Shown piece after piece: positions 1 through 9,095 of a DNA stretch of 64,000 nucleotides. The position numbers and the translations under genes are program-made. The DNA comes from Aromatoleum toluvorans (lineage in GTDB: Bacteria > Pseudomonadota > Gammaproteobacteria > Burkholderiales > Rhodocyclaceae): assembly GCF_012910905.1 (NCBI RefSeq), contig NZ_WTVN01000019.1:1-64000 (forward strand), read 5' to 3'. Numbering within the stretch: the first letter of the stretch is position 1; the number at the start of each line of letters is the position of its first letter. Under the pieces are notes generated by a model that made no database searches, was not told where the DNA came from, and saw nothing but the letters and a program-made list of their open reading frames with translations.

Positions 1-1
1 G

Positions 2-184
2 GGCCGGAACGCCCCACCGCCGCCCGCAGCAATCGCCCGCCGCGACACACAGGACAAGGAAGCCGAACGCCTCGCCGCACAGTGGCTGCGCCGCGTCCCC
101 GACGAACCGGCAGGGCTGCTGCGCCGCAAACTCGAACTCGAACACCGCCGCCGCGAAAGTGGCGAAGTGGAGCGGCCATGGTGA
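2..184 (+). CDS. VWA/TPR (BatB/BatC-like) protein, C-terminal fragment
   Basis: The last 60 codons of a gene cut by the left edge. The frame reads ...AERLAAQWLRRVPDEPAGLL and ends in a basic/acidic tail. This resembles the end of von Willebrand-factor-A/TPR proteins of the Bat (Bacteroides aerotolerance-type) operon, which face the periplasm from the inner membrane. Its stop overlaps the ATG of the following BatD-like gene by seven bases, which fits a bat operon. The VWA and TPR domains themselves lie outside the window, so the name rests on this tail and on the neighbour. Confidence 0.7.
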   Translation, partial: GRNAPPPPAAIARRDTQDKEAERLAAQWLRRVPDEPAGLLRRKLELEHRRRESGEVERPW

Positions 185-2790
185 GATCCGGCGGACTCCC
201 TGGCGCAACGACGCTCGCGCTGGCGTGGCTGGCCCTCGCGGTCGCGCTGATCATCGCCGCGCCGCATCCGGCCTACGCCGAAGCGGGGGGCGACAGCGCA
301 CGGCCCGGCCAGGCCCTGTGGGTCGAAGCGGAACTGCAACCGGACGCGCTCCACCTCCACGCACAGGCGCGCTACACGCTGCGCCTCTACCAGGCCGTGA
401 GCGTGCGCGAACTCGCCTTCCATGCCCCCGAAGCCGCACGCGCCGAGATCCGCCCGGCAGGCGAAACCACCCGCGAAGAGACCCGCGCCGGCCACCGCTA
501 CCGCGTCACCGAACGGCATTACGCCGTCTTCCCGTTCGCCAGCGGCCCGCTGCAGCTCACCGGCGGCCACGTGTCGCTGCGCACCGATGACGATTCCTCG
601 CCCATACGCCGGATCGACGCTCCACCCCTGAACCGCCAAGTCAGCCCTGTGCCCGCCGGCCATTCGCCGCAAGAATGGCTACCCGCCCGTGCCCTGACGC
701 TCACCGAAACCTGGCCCCCGGACGTGCCGCAACTGCCCCCGGGGCAAGCGCTGCGCCGCACGATCCGCATCGAAGCCACAGGCGTCGCGGCGGCACAGAT
801 TCCGCCACTCGCCCCCGGCGCGGATGGCTTTTCCCTGCATCCGGCACCTCCCCGCCTCGAAGAACGCACCGAAGACGGCTGGATCACCGGGATCCGCGAA
901 CAAACCTGGCTGCTCGTGCCCAGACAGGGCGGCGATTTCACGCTCCCCGCCTTGCAACTGCCGTGGTGGGACCCTGTCACCGGGCAGGCGCAACAGGCCA
1001 CGCTTCCGGCGCGACCGATCACCGCCACGGCGCCACCCGGCGCCGCCGATCCGGCGGCGACCGAGCCGGACGCCCCCGCCGCTGCACTCGCCCCGACCCG
1101 GATGAGCGCTCCCGCAACTACCCGCGACGCAAGCGCACACACCACGGCCACCACGCTCCTCATCGCGATGGCGCTGCTGGCCGCCAGCGCCCTCCTCCTG
1201 CACCGCTACCGCCGCACCGCCACGCTCCGCGGCCTCCGCCGCGCCTGCCGCAACAACGACCCGACCGCCGCCCGCGCGGCCCTGCTGCAATGGTCCCGCG
1301 AAATCGGCATTCCCGGACCAGACAGCCTCCTCGCGCTCGCCCGTCATCTGGGCGGCGCCGCAGCCCACGCCGAACTCGCCGCCCTCGACCGCCACCTCTA
1401 CGGCGATCCGCGCCAAGCATGGAACGGCCGCCGGCTCATCGCCGCACTGCGCAGCGAACACCCCGATCTTGCCCTTTTCCGCCTGCAACTATCGGGAATG
1501 ACCCGAGGCAAGCCTGCCCTCCACCCGCAAGCAATGGTGGAAATACCAGATACATGCTGTAATTACCCACTGCGTGAGCCCGTCAATACGCCCGCGCCCT
1601 CCGGACCACGCCGGCCGGAACGAGCCATTTGCCCTGAAGTGATGTCCGCGCCGATCGAACATGCCCCCCCTCTCGACGTGCTGATGGTCAGCACGTCGTA
1701 TCCGTCGACGCTCACCGACTGGCGCGGCCTCTTCATCCGCCATCTCTCCGACGCGCTCGCCCGACGCCGCGACCTCGCACTGCAACTGTGGGCGCCGCCG
1801 GGCGATTCGCACCCCGCCGTGCGCGCCGCCGCAACGCCGGCCGAGTCGGCCTGGCTCGCCGCGCTGATGCAGAAAGGCGGCATCGCCCACCTGCTGCGCA
1901 ACAGCCCCCCGCAGGGGATGGCCCACGCACTGCGTCTGCTGCAATTCCTGCGCAGCACCTACGCGCGCAGCCGCCAGGTCGATGTCTATCACATCAACTG
2001 GCTGCAAAACGCCCTGCCGCTGCCCGCCAACGGACGCCCCGCGCTGATCACGGTGCTGGGGACCGACATGCAGCTGATGAAGCTGCCGCTGATGGCGACG
2101 CTGCTCCGGCGTGCGATGCGCGGCCGTGCCGTGGCGATCTGCCCCAACGCCGAATGGATGGTTCCCGAACTTACGGAACGCTTCGGCGACGTCGCGACGG
2201 TACGCTTCGTCCCCTTCGGCATCGACCCCGGCTGGTACGCGATCGAGCGAACTTTCGCACCCAACGCCCCCGCCCGATGGCTCGCCGTCACGCGACTCAC
2301 GCGCGGCAAGCTGGGGCCCCTGTTCGAGTGGAGCGAACCGCACTTTCGCGACGGCACGCGCGAGTTGCACCTCTTCGGGCCGATGCAGGAAGAGATCACG
2401 CTGCCCGACTGGGTGCATTATCACGGCCCCGCCGCGCCCGCCCAGCTGATGGGCGAGTGGTTCCCGCACGCGCGCGGCCTCATCACCCTCAGCCAGCACG
2501 CCGAAGGCCGCCCGCAAGTCATGCTCGAAGCGATGGCCGCCGGCCTGCCGATCATCGCGTCGCGCCTGCCGGCCCACGAAAACATCGTCTTCCACGATGG
2601 AACCGGCGCGCTGTGCGACCGACCGCAGGACGTCGCGACGGCGCTCGAACGCCTCGAGGCACCCGACGCCAACCTCCGCGCCGGTGCCGCCGCCCGCGCC
2701 TGGGTCGCACGCGAAATCGGCACCTGGGACGACTGCGCCGCCCGCTACACTGCGCTTTATCGCCAACTCCTCGACGACGGCAAGGCATGA
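178..2790 (+). CDS. batD: BatD-like protein read through in frame into a family-4 glycosyltransferase
   Basis: One uninterrupted frame of 870 codons covers two unrelated proteins. Residues 1-~450 are BatD-like: signal/TM segment near 8-30, beta-rich periplasmic part, one TM helix near 321-345, and a cytoplasmic tail with the RQAWNGRRLIAAL-type end seen in BatD families. Residues ~489-870 are a GT-B glycosyltransferase with the EX7E pattern (EGRPQVMLE). The joining stretch (about 1495-1641) is lower in G+C, lacks codon character and looks like an intergenic spacer that happens to have no stop in this frame. I start BatD at the ATG overlapping the upstream stop. Either this is a real fusion, or a stop was lost through mutation or a sequencing frameshift. 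Confidence 0.7.
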   Translation: MVRSGGLPGATTLALAWLALAVALIIAAPHPAYAEAGGDSARPGQALWVEAELQPDALHLHAQARYTLRLYQAVSVRELAFHAPEAARAEIRPAGETTREETRAGHRYRVTERHYAVFPFASGPLQLTGGHVSLRTDDDSSPIRRIDAPPLNRQVSPVPAGHSPQEWLPARALTLTETWPPDVPQLPPGQALRRTIRIEATGVAAAQIPPLAPGADGFSLHPAPPRLEERTEDGWITGIREQTWLLVPRQGGDFTLPALQLPWWDPVTGQAQQATLPARPITATAPPGAADPAATEPDAPAAALAPTRMSAPATTRDASAHTTATTLLIAMALLAASALLLHRYRRTATLRGLRRACRNNDPTAARAALLQWSREIGIPGPDSLLALARHLGGAAAHAELAALDRHLYGDPRQAWNGRRLIAALRSEHPDLALFRLQLSGMTRGKPALHPQAMVEIPDTCCNYPLREPVNTPAPSGPRRPERAICPEVMSAPIEHAPPLDVLMVSTSYPSTLTDWRGLFIRHLSDALARRRDLALQLWAPPGDSHPAVRAAATPAESAWLAALMQKGGIAHLLRNSPPQGMAHALRLLQFLRSTYARSRQVDVYHINWLQNALPLPANGRPALITVLGTDMQLMKLPLMATLLRRAMRGRAVAICPNAEWMVPELTERFGDVATVRFVPFGIDPGWYAIERTFAPNAPARWLAVTRLTRGKLGPLFEWSEPHFRDGTRELHLFGPMQEEITLPDWVHYHGPAAPAQLMGEWFPHARGLITLSQHAEGRPQVMLEAMAAGLPIIASRLPAHENIVFHDGTGALCDRPQDVATALERLEAPDANLRAGAAARAWVAREIGTWDDCAARYTALYRQLLDDGKA
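1642..2790 (+). other. Probable independent start of the glycosyltransferase part
   Basis: An in-frame ATG here (MSAPIEHAPPLDVLMVSTSY) would yield a normal-sized 382-residue GT4 glycosyltransferase beginning directly at its first Rossmann strand. It is followed by a conserved DWRGLF-type acceptor loop and, near the C terminus, the nucleotide-sugar-binding EX7E motif. The preceding 150 bases look non-coding. I think this is how the enzyme is really made, with the product transferring a sugar in surface glycan synthesis; the substrate cannot be told. The stop overlaps the start of the following epimerase gene (ATGA). Confidence 0.55.
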
Positions 2791-3710
2791 ACGACGCGAT
2801 CCTGCTCCTCGGCGCACATGGCTTCGTCGGCAATGCGCTGACCCGCGCACTGGCCGCTGCCGGCGCTGCCGTCGTCGCCGTCGGCCGCCACCCGGGCGCC
2901 GCTGCCGCTCCCGGGATCACGACGGTCCCCGCCGCCTTCGCCGAGCCGGCGCAATTCGCCGAATGGCTGCCGCGCTGCCGCGCAGTCGTGCATCTCGCGT
3001 CCGCCTCGACGCCGGGCAGCAGCGCCGGCAAGCCGCTGTTCGAACTCGACCGCAACCTGCGTCCCACCTTCGCCCTGCTCGAAGCATTGCAGACCCGTCC
3101 GCAGTGCGAACTGCTCTACCTGTCCTCGGGCGGCACGCTGTACGGCGACGCCGAGGTCAGCCCCGCGACCGAGCGCCACGTCATCCGCCCCAAGTCCTAC
3201 TACGGCGCCGGCAAGGCCGCCGCGGAGCACTTCATCACCGCCTGGAGCGCCCAGTTCGGCGGTCACGCGACGATCCTGCGCCCGTCCAACCTGTACGGTC
3301 CCGGCCAGAGCACGCGCCAGGGCTTCGGCATCATTCCCACCGCCTTCGACGCGCTACGCGAAGGCACCCCGCTCACCGTCTGGGGTGACGGCAGCACCGT
3401 GCGCGACTACCTCTACATCGACGACTTCGTCGCCCTCTGCCTGGCCATCCTCGCCCGCCCGATGCCCGCCGGCACCCAGGTCCTGAATGCCTCCAGCGGC
3501 GCGGGCCTCAGCCTCAACGAACTCTTCGCGCACATCGAGAACGTCGCCGGCCGGCCCCTGCAGCGCCACTACGTCCCCGGCCGCAGCGTCGACGTCTCAC
3601 GCATCGTCCTCGACGCCAGCCGCGCGCAACACCACTACGACTGGCACGCCGGCACGCCGATCGAAGCGGGCCTCTCCGCCGCATGGCAGTGGCACACGGC
3701 CGCGACATGA
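2787..3710 (+). CDS. NAD-dependent epimerase/dehydratase (extended SDR)
   Basis: 307 residues, a normal size for a nucleotide-sugar epimerase. An N-terminal Rossmann motif GAHGFVG (residues 8-14) binds NAD(P). The SSGGTLYG segment and YGAGK (Tyr139, Lys143) supply the catalytic Ser/Tyr/Lys set. The RPSNLYGPGQ and VRDYLYIDD segments are typical of UDP-glucose/GDP-sugar 4-epimerases and dehydratases. It likely makes a nucleotide sugar for the neighbouring glycosyltransferases. ATGA overlaps join it to the genes on both sides, so the three are translationally coupled. The exact sugar is not decidable from sequence. Confidence 0.85.
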   Translation: MNDAILLLGAHGFVGNALTRALAAAGAAVVAVGRHPGAAAAPGITTVPAAFAEPAQFAEWLPRCRAVVHLASASTPGSSAGKPLFELDRNLRPTFALLEALQTRPQCELLYLSSGGTLYGDAEVSPATERHVIRPKSYYGAGKAAAEHFITAWSAQFGGHATILRPSNLYGPGQSTRQGFGIIPTAFDALREGTPLTVWGDGSTVRDYLYIDDFVALCLAILARPMPAGTQVLNASSGAGLSLNELFAHIENVAGRPLQRHYVPGRSVDVSRIVLDASRAQHHYDWHAGTPIEAGLSAAWQWHTAAT

Positions 3711-4723
3711 CCACCCGCCCCGTCTGCTCCGTCTGCATCGCCAACTACAACGGCGAAGATCTCCTCGCCGACTGCATCGACTCGATTCTCGCACAGGACT
3801 GCGACTTCCCCGTCGAGATCCTCCTCCATGACGACGCCTCCACCGACCGCTCGCTCGAACTGCTGCGCGAACGCTATCCCCAGGTCGAAGTCATCGCCAG
3901 CACCACCAACGTCGGCTTCTGCATCGCCAACAACCGCTTGGCACAGCGCGCGCGTGGCGACCACCTGCTGCTCCTGAACAACGACGCCGCCCTCGCCCCG
4001 GACGCGCTGCGCACCCTCCACGAGCACGCCTGGCAACAACACCCGCGCGGCATCCTCACCCTGCCGCAATACGATTGGGAAACGGGCGAACTCGTCGACC
4101 GCGGCTGCCTCCTCGACCCGTTCTACAACCCGGTCCCCAACCTGGACCCGGCCCGGCACGACGTCGCGATGGTGATCGGCGCCTGCCTGTGGATCCCGCG
4201 TCAGCTGTGGCAGGAGCTGGACGGCTTCCCCGAATGGTTCGAGTCGATCGCGGAAGACATGTACCTGTGCTGCCGCACGCGCCTGGCCGGCCACCCGGTG
4301 CAGGTCACCGACAAGAGCGGCTATCGCCACCGTCAGGGGCAAAGCTTCGGCGGCAATCGCGCCACGACAGGACGCCTCGCCAGCACCTTTCGCCGCCGCC
4401 GACTGAGCGAGCGCAACAAGACCTTCGTGCTGGCGATCTGTACGCCGGGAACATGGATGTGGCTTCTGCTCACGCTGCACCTGCTCGCACTCGCCGCCGA
4501 AGGCGCCGCACTTGCCCTGCTCAAACGCGACCTGCGCGTGTGGCGCGAAGTGTATGCGAGCACCTACCGAAGCCTGCAAAGCGAATTCGACCACCTCAAG
4601 TGCAGCCGCGCGGCGGCGCAGGCCACCCGCCACCGCGGCACGCCTGCCTATCGGAGCGGTTTCACGCTGCTGCCACGCAAGCTGCAGATGCTCTTGAAGT
4701 ACGGGATCCCGGCGCTGCGCTAG
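3707..4723 (+). CDS. Glycosyltransferase family 2 protein
   Basis: 338 residues. The N-terminal GT-A fold starts SVCIANYNGED, has the HDDASTD metal/nucleotide loop and the NND acceptor-side motif, and a GACLWIPR...FPEWFESIAEDMYLC segment typical of rhamnosyltransferase-like GT2 enzymes. A hydrophobic stretch near residues 242-275 may anchor it to the membrane. The start ATG overlaps the epimerase stop; an upstream alternative at 3683 would overlap more. It runs tail to tail, six bases apart, with the next gene on the other strand. It adds a sugar to a lipid-linked or surface glycan; donor unknown. Confidence 0.85.
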   Translation: MTTRPVCSVCIANYNGEDLLADCIDSILAQDCDFPVEILLHDDASTDRSLELLRERYPQVEVIASTTNVGFCIANNRLAQRARGDHLLLLNNDAALAPDALRTLHEHAWQQHPRGILTLPQYDWETGELVDRGCLLDPFYNPVPNLDPARHDVAMVIGACLWIPRQLWQELDGFPEWFESIAEDMYLCCRTRLAGHPVQVTDKSGYRHRQGQSFGGNRATTGRLASTFRRRRLSERNKTFVLAICTPGTWMWLLLTLHLLALAAEGAALALLKRDLRVWREVYASTYRSLQSEFDHLKCSRAAAQATRHRGTPAYRSGFTLLPRKLQMLLKYGIPALR

Positions 4724-4729
4724 ATGCGC

Positions 4730-6487
4730 CTAGGCCCGCCCGCGAAACAACGCGCGCAACCTTGCCTGCGCGGCGATGAGCTGCTCGCGCGTCAGGCACA
4801 GGAGGCCGCGGTATCGGATGTATTCGGCGACCATGCGCCTGAACTCCACCGGCGACACCACGAGGCCCGGGTAATCGTGCGTGCTCGCAACACGCGCATA
4901 CGAGTCGCCGAAAACCGCGCTACGCTTCGTTCTACCCGTGAAGATCCTGTAGCGCGAGGTCACCTTCGGAACGAAACCGAAATCACATTTCGTCGAGTAC
5001 TTGACCCACAAGGACCAGTCTTCATAAAGATCCAACGCCTCGTCGAAGCCGCCCAGCTCCTCGTACAGGGAGCGCGCGAACAACACCGACTGGATCGGAA
5101 GAAAATTCTTGTACCACAGGAGCACGCGGGAGAACTCCTGCCGGTACGGCACTGCCACCGCCCCGTCGGTCCAACTGCCATCGGCGGCGTACACGGAGGT
5201 AATCTCCTCCGCGAGCGCATAGCTCACTTTCAGGCCGTTATTGACCGCGTGAGCGACCAGCACCTCGACGTGATCCGCGTACAGCTGGTCGTCCTCGTCC
5301 AGAAAACAGATGAACTCGCCGCTGCAGTGGGCGAGGCCCAGGTTCCCTGCGGCGGCCCTACCGACGGCACCGCCAGTCTTGACGTACACGGCTTCCCGTC
5401 CGGCAGCGACGGGCAGGTTTTCCACGATCTGCCTGCCCTGCCCCTCGCCGTCGTCGACCACGACAAGCTCGACATTGCCGTAGGTCTGGTTCCAGGCTGT
5501 CTTTATCGCCTCCGCCAACATCGCCGGGCGGTTCATGGTTCGAATCACGATCGAGACCTTGGGCTTCGCTGCAGCCGCTTCGATCGCATAACGTCCGCCG
5601 GGCCGATGCCGGCAGTATCGCCAGCGGTCAAATTGCGGACGGGAAGCCGGCGACGTATTCGCCGCGCAATCGGCCCGGAACGCTGCGGCACGCCCGACGA
5701 CCAGGGACAGCACGCGGTGAACGGCGATCCGCCTGCCCTTGAGGAAGAAATACAGACTCTCGCCCAACAACCAGAGTATCCCGCGCACGGCAACGAGCGC
5801 CGAACCATGCTTGAGACGCAGGAGGATGTTGTTCGCCCGGTCGTACACTTCCTGCAGCGGCTTCTGCCCGTGCATCCCCACGAGGTCGTCATGAAACACG
5901 ATGCAGTCGGGGAGGTAGCGGATTACCTTCCCCTTGCTGCGCAGCCGAATCGACAGGTCGACATCCTCGCCATACATGAAGAGACGGCCGTCGAACCCCC
6001 CGACGTCAAGGAATGCCTCGCGCGACACGCAGAAAGCCGCGCCCGAGAACCACGGCGTCTCGAGCGAAACCGGGTCGTATTCCTTCGGGTGCTCATACGG
6101 CCGATGCGCCAATTCCAGCACCGCCGTCGCGGGCCCTGCGCGCCGGATCGCCTGTGCTGCCCGCGTCAGCGCGCCTTCGCCGATCCGCAGGTCCTGGTTG
6201 AGCACGACGTACCAGTCCTTGCCGGTACCCTCGATCACCTTGTTGATCGCCGCCCCGAAACCGAGGTTGTTGCCGTCGCCCCCCATCACGACGACCTGCC
6301 CGCCCTCCACGCCATGTGTCGATCCCGCCCCGGCCAGGGGCGAGTTGTCCCACACGAAAACCTGAACCTCCCGGACAGCGGCGTTCAGCTCGCGGAGCGA
6401 GGCACGCACCAGTTCCTGCAGGGACTGGAGGTCCGGCTTGTAAGCGACGATCACGACGCCGATTGAAACATCGCGCTCTTCAGCCAT
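4730..6487 (-). CDS. Two-domain GT2 glycosyltransferase
   Basis: 585 residues holding two GT-A domains. Domain 1 (about 8-260) has GVVIVAYKPD, WDNSP, LNQDLRI and FDGRLFMYGEDVDLSIR, a rhamnosyltransferase-like layout. Domain 2 (about 305-560) starts KVSIVIRTMNRP and has VVDDGEG, FLDEDDQL and YEDWSLWVKY. Such two-headed enzymes can add two sugars in turn, for example in O-antigen or capsule repeat assembly. No membrane segment is obvious apart from a weak one near 255-275. It is convergent with the upstream genes and lies at the end of a minus-strand run of glycan genes. Confidence 0.85.
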   Translation of the reverse strand: MAEERDVSIGVVIVAYKPDLQSLQELVRASLRELNAAVREVQVFVWDNSPLAGAGSTHGVEGGQVVVMGGDGNNLGFGAAINKVIEGTGKDWYVVLNQDLRIGEGALTRAAQAIRRAGPATAVLELAHRPYEHPKEYDPVSLETPWFSGAAFCVSREAFLDVGGFDGRLFMYGEDVDLSIRLRSKGKVIRYLPDCIVFHDDLVGMHGQKPLQEVYDRANNILLRLKHGSALVAVRGILWLLGESLYFFLKGRRIAVHRVLSLVVGRAAAFRADCAANTSPASRPQFDRWRYCRHRPGGRYAIEAAAAKPKVSIVIRTMNRPAMLAEAIKTAWNQTYGNVELVVVDDGEGQGRQIVENLPVAAGREAVYVKTGGAVGRAAAGNLGLAHCSGEFICFLDEDDQLYADHVEVLVAHAVNNGLKVSYALAEEITSVYAADGSWTDGAVAVPYRQEFSRVLLWYKNFLPIQSVLFARSLYEELGGFDEALDLYEDWSLWVKYSTKCDFGFVPKVTSRYRIFTGRTKRSAVFGDSYARVASTHDYPGLVVSPVEFRRMVAEYIRYRGLLCLTREQLIAAQARLRALFRGRA

Positions 6488-6577
6488 TTCTGCGCATGCA
6501 CCACGTAGATCCCACGAGCGTGGAAAGGGGAACCCCTCGGTATGACGCCCAGACTGCCGACCAGAACAATAGGCCGC

Positions 6578-7663
6578 TCACTTTTCCTTCACCGCCCGAA
6601 AAGTCAGGAATTCGCGCTGCCCGGGAACGAGCATCTCGCAAGCCTCCGCCAACACATCCGACACCTTCGGTCTGCCCTTCCGCGATGCCGTCAGGACGTC
6701 CTCGCTACGGCCGATCGCCTCACTCGCGGCAAAGATGGAGTACAGCACCAGCCCACGGAACTCCTGCGAAATACGCGAAAAGCCCGCCTTGCGCAAGGCG
6801 GCGCGCAACGAATCCGGCGTGAACAGCACGAGATGCCGCGGCGGCTCCAGCCCGCGCCAGTCCGGTCCGTACAGGCGATGCCCGAGGCTCGCGAGATTGG
6901 GCGTTTCAAGCCACAGGCGCCCACCGGGCTTCAGGAGACGGTGGATCCGCGCGAGCATGCCGATGGGATCATGAACATGCTCGATGACATGACTCGCAGT
7001 GATCACGTCGTAGCGTTCGCGCACATCGTCGAACAGCTCGATGCCGCCGTGGCGGACCTGCAAACCCTCTGCGCGGGCCGCACGAACGGCCTGCTCGTCG
7101 AAATCGACCCCCTCCGCGCGCCACCCCATTTCACGCGCCACCGCGAGGAAGCGGCCGTTGCCGCATCCCACGTCGAGCAGCGCCCCCCCGCCCGCCGGCG
7201 GGCGGGCCAGATGGCGGCATTCGGCATCCGCCGCCGCACGCAACGGCAGCAGCAGCGGGATGAGCAGACGGCCCGCCGTCCGCGCGGGATGGCGCGCAAG
7301 GCCGTAACGGCTGTTCAGATAGCCGTTGAGCCAGTCGTGCAACAGCGCTCTGATCATGCCGATCCGGCGGATCGTCGGCGCGTTCTGGGCACAATGCGTG
7401 TAATAGCTTGAATACGCGCGCCCGATCGTCGCACGATCCGGGCGCGGTGCCAGATAGGCCGCGCCACACCCCCCGCAGCGATACATGTTCCAGCGCCCGG
7501 GCGCAACGCGAAAGATCCGGTCGGTCAGTCCGGCGTGCAGCAGCGCCCGTTGCCCGAATCCGCAAACCGGACAACGCTCGACCGCCTCGCACTCTGACTC
7601 GGGCCACTCGGCAACATCGAAAGGGTCAGCTGCGGCGATGATCGGCCTCCCTGGGTTTGGCAA
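6578..7663 (-). CDS. Class I SAM-dependent methyltransferase with N-terminal zinc ribbon
   Basis: About 361 residues. An N-terminal CPVCG...CGGCG zinc ribbon precedes a Rossmann methyltransferase with SAM motif LLDVGCGNGRFL, the acidic loop GVDFDEQAV and SHVIEHVHDP. The C-terminal part (LETPNLASLGHRLYGPDWRGLEPPRHL) is typical of sugar or glycan-biosynthesis methyltransferases. No ATG or GTG is available upstream of the zinc ribbon. I chose the TTG at 7663, which overlaps the flippase gene end by 38 bases; another TTG lies at 7726. A Shine-Dalgarno-like AGGGAGG lies just downstream of that TTG, so the true start is unsure. Confidence 0.8.
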   Translation of the reverse strand: MPNPGRPIIAAADPFDVAEWPESECEAVERCPVCGFGQRALLHAGLTDRIFRVAPGRWNMYRCGGCGAAYLAPRPDRATIGRAYSSYYTHCAQNAPTIRRIGMIRALLHDWLNGYLNSRYGLARHPARTAGRLLIPLLLPLRAAADAECRHLARPPAGGGALLDVGCGNGRFLAVAREMGWRAEGVDFDEQAVRAARAEGLQVRHGGIELFDDVRERYDVITASHVIEHVHDPIGMLARIHRLLKPGGRLWLETPNLASLGHRLYGPDWRGLEPPRHLVLFTPDSLRAALRKAGFSRISQEFRGLVLYSIFAASEAIGRSEDVLTASRKGRPKVSDVLAEACEMLVPGQREFLTFRAVKEK

Positions 7664-9095
7664 ACAATCGCTGACGGCCGAAACACCACAGCGTTCCGGC
7701 AAGGGCCAGCGCGACGACCGCGGCAAGCGCCCAGCGCAACGCCGGCGCCGTCACCATCATGCATGCTGCCAGCAGTGTCATGCCGCCAGCAATGCGTATT
7801 CCCGCTTCCCGCAGAACGCCCCTGCAATCCGGCTCGAAACGCGCAGCCGCAACGAACAGCAGGACCGTGTCGATCGCAATCCGCGCGCACCAGGCCAGCG
7901 CGGCTCCCAGCACGCCGAATTGCGCCACTGCGGCCACGAGCAGCAGCGCATAGACCGGAAACTCCAGCAGGTGCAACTTCGCGGTCACATCTGAACGACC
8001 TGCCGACTGGAGCATCGCGTAGGGGATGTGCGCGAATCCATTCAGGAACACGCCCAACAGGAGCCAGCGGGCGATTCCCGCCCCTTCGCTCGCCATCGAT
8101 GCGTTCAGCCAGACGGTCAGCAATTCGTCGGCAAGCAGCATCGGGATAGCCACCAGCGGAAACCAGAGGACCGTCATCGCCGTCACGGCACCGCGCACCA
8201 GTTCGGCACTCTGCACCCGCGCCCCGGACCGCTTCGCCAGTTCCGGAAAGGCGGCATTGACCGCCCCCATCGGAAGCGCACCGAATCGCGATACCGCATC
8301 GAGCGGTACCGTGTACAACGCCACCACCGCCGGCGGCAGGATGCTCGCCAGATAGAAACGATCGGCAAAAACCATCAGCGGGCCGATCACGCTGGAAACC
8401 GACAACCATGCGCCAAAACTCACGAGCCGCCCGACCGCGCCCTCCGCAGCCCGGCGCTCGCGGCCGAAGTCGAGCTCCGCACGTGCAAGGTACAGCCAGG
8501 GAAGCAGCGCGACGATTCTTACGGCCGCCAGCGACGCGAGCGTGAGATCGAGACGCCGAGTCAGCACGGCCGTCACGCCGGGCACCAGAAAGGTCGCTGT
8601 GCCGAATGCGAGACGGACGACATTGACGACGGCAAAGCGCTGGAAACCCTCGAGGCAACCGACAAGACCCGTTGACACCAGTGCGAACGGCAGGGTCGCA
8701 GCCACCCAACGCAGGCCGTCCACCGCCTCCTCGCCCAAAAGTTGTTCGAATCCGAACACTTTGACGACCAGCAGCGGCACACCGAACCAGAACACGGTTG
8801 CCCAAAACACCCCGAGGGCCAGCAGCATGCCCAGTGCCTTGCGGACCAGCGCCGCCAGCTCGAACGACGCTGCCCCGCGTCCGTGCTCACTCGCGACAAC
8901 CTGGGTCAACGCCCGACCGAGTCCCAGATCGAAGATGCCCGAAAACCCGATCAGTCCGATCGCGAGCGTAAACACGCCCAAGCGCGCGGCACCGAGCCCA
9001 TGGAGCAGCATCGGGACCGCCAACACCCCCGCCACCGACGGAACGACGATTCCGACGATATTCCAGACCGCGTTACGCCCAACCGGAGACCTCAT
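7626..9095 (-). CDS. Oligosaccharide flippase (Wzx/MATE-like)
   Basis: 489 residues, almost entirely hydrophobic, with about 12-14 predicted helices. The N terminus NIVGIVVPSVAGVLAVPMLLHGLGAARLGVF fits the polysaccharide-transport (PST/MOP) family: asymmetric first helices, then the GLIGFSGIFDLGLGRALTQ segment. It would flip a lipid-linked oligosaccharide to the periplasmic side of the inner membrane. The start ATG overlaps the stop of the preceding GT2 gene (ATGA), so they are coupled. No polymerase (Wzy) or O-antigen ligase gene is seen nearby. Confidence 0.85.
   Translation of the reverse strand: MRSPVGRNAVWNIVGIVVPSVAGVLAVPMLLHGLGAARLGVFTLAIGLIGFSGIFDLGLGRALTQVVASEHGRGAASFELAALVRKALGMLLALGVFWATVFWFGVPLLVVKVFGFEQLLGEEAVDGLRWVAATLPFALVSTGLVGCLEGFQRFAVVNVVRLAFGTATFLVPGVTAVLTRRLDLTLASLAAVRIVALLPWLYLARAELDFGRERRAAEGAVGRLVSFGAWLSVSSVIGPLMVFADRFYLASILPPAVVALYTVPLDAVSRFGALPMGAVNAAFPELAKRSGARVQSAELVRGAVTAMTVLWFPLVAIPMLLADELLTVWLNASMASEGAGIARWLLLGVFLNGFAHIPYAMLQSAGRSDVTAKLHLLEFPVYALLLVAAVAQFGVLGAALAWCARIAIDTVLLFVAAARFEPDCRGVLREAGIRIAGGMTLLAACMMVTAPALRWALAAVVALALAGTLWCFGRQRLFAKPREADHRRS

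Noticed and set aside
4724-6466. A 580-codon plus-strand frame
   Set aside because: Antisense to the two-domain glycosyltransferase, whose GT-A motifs are clear.
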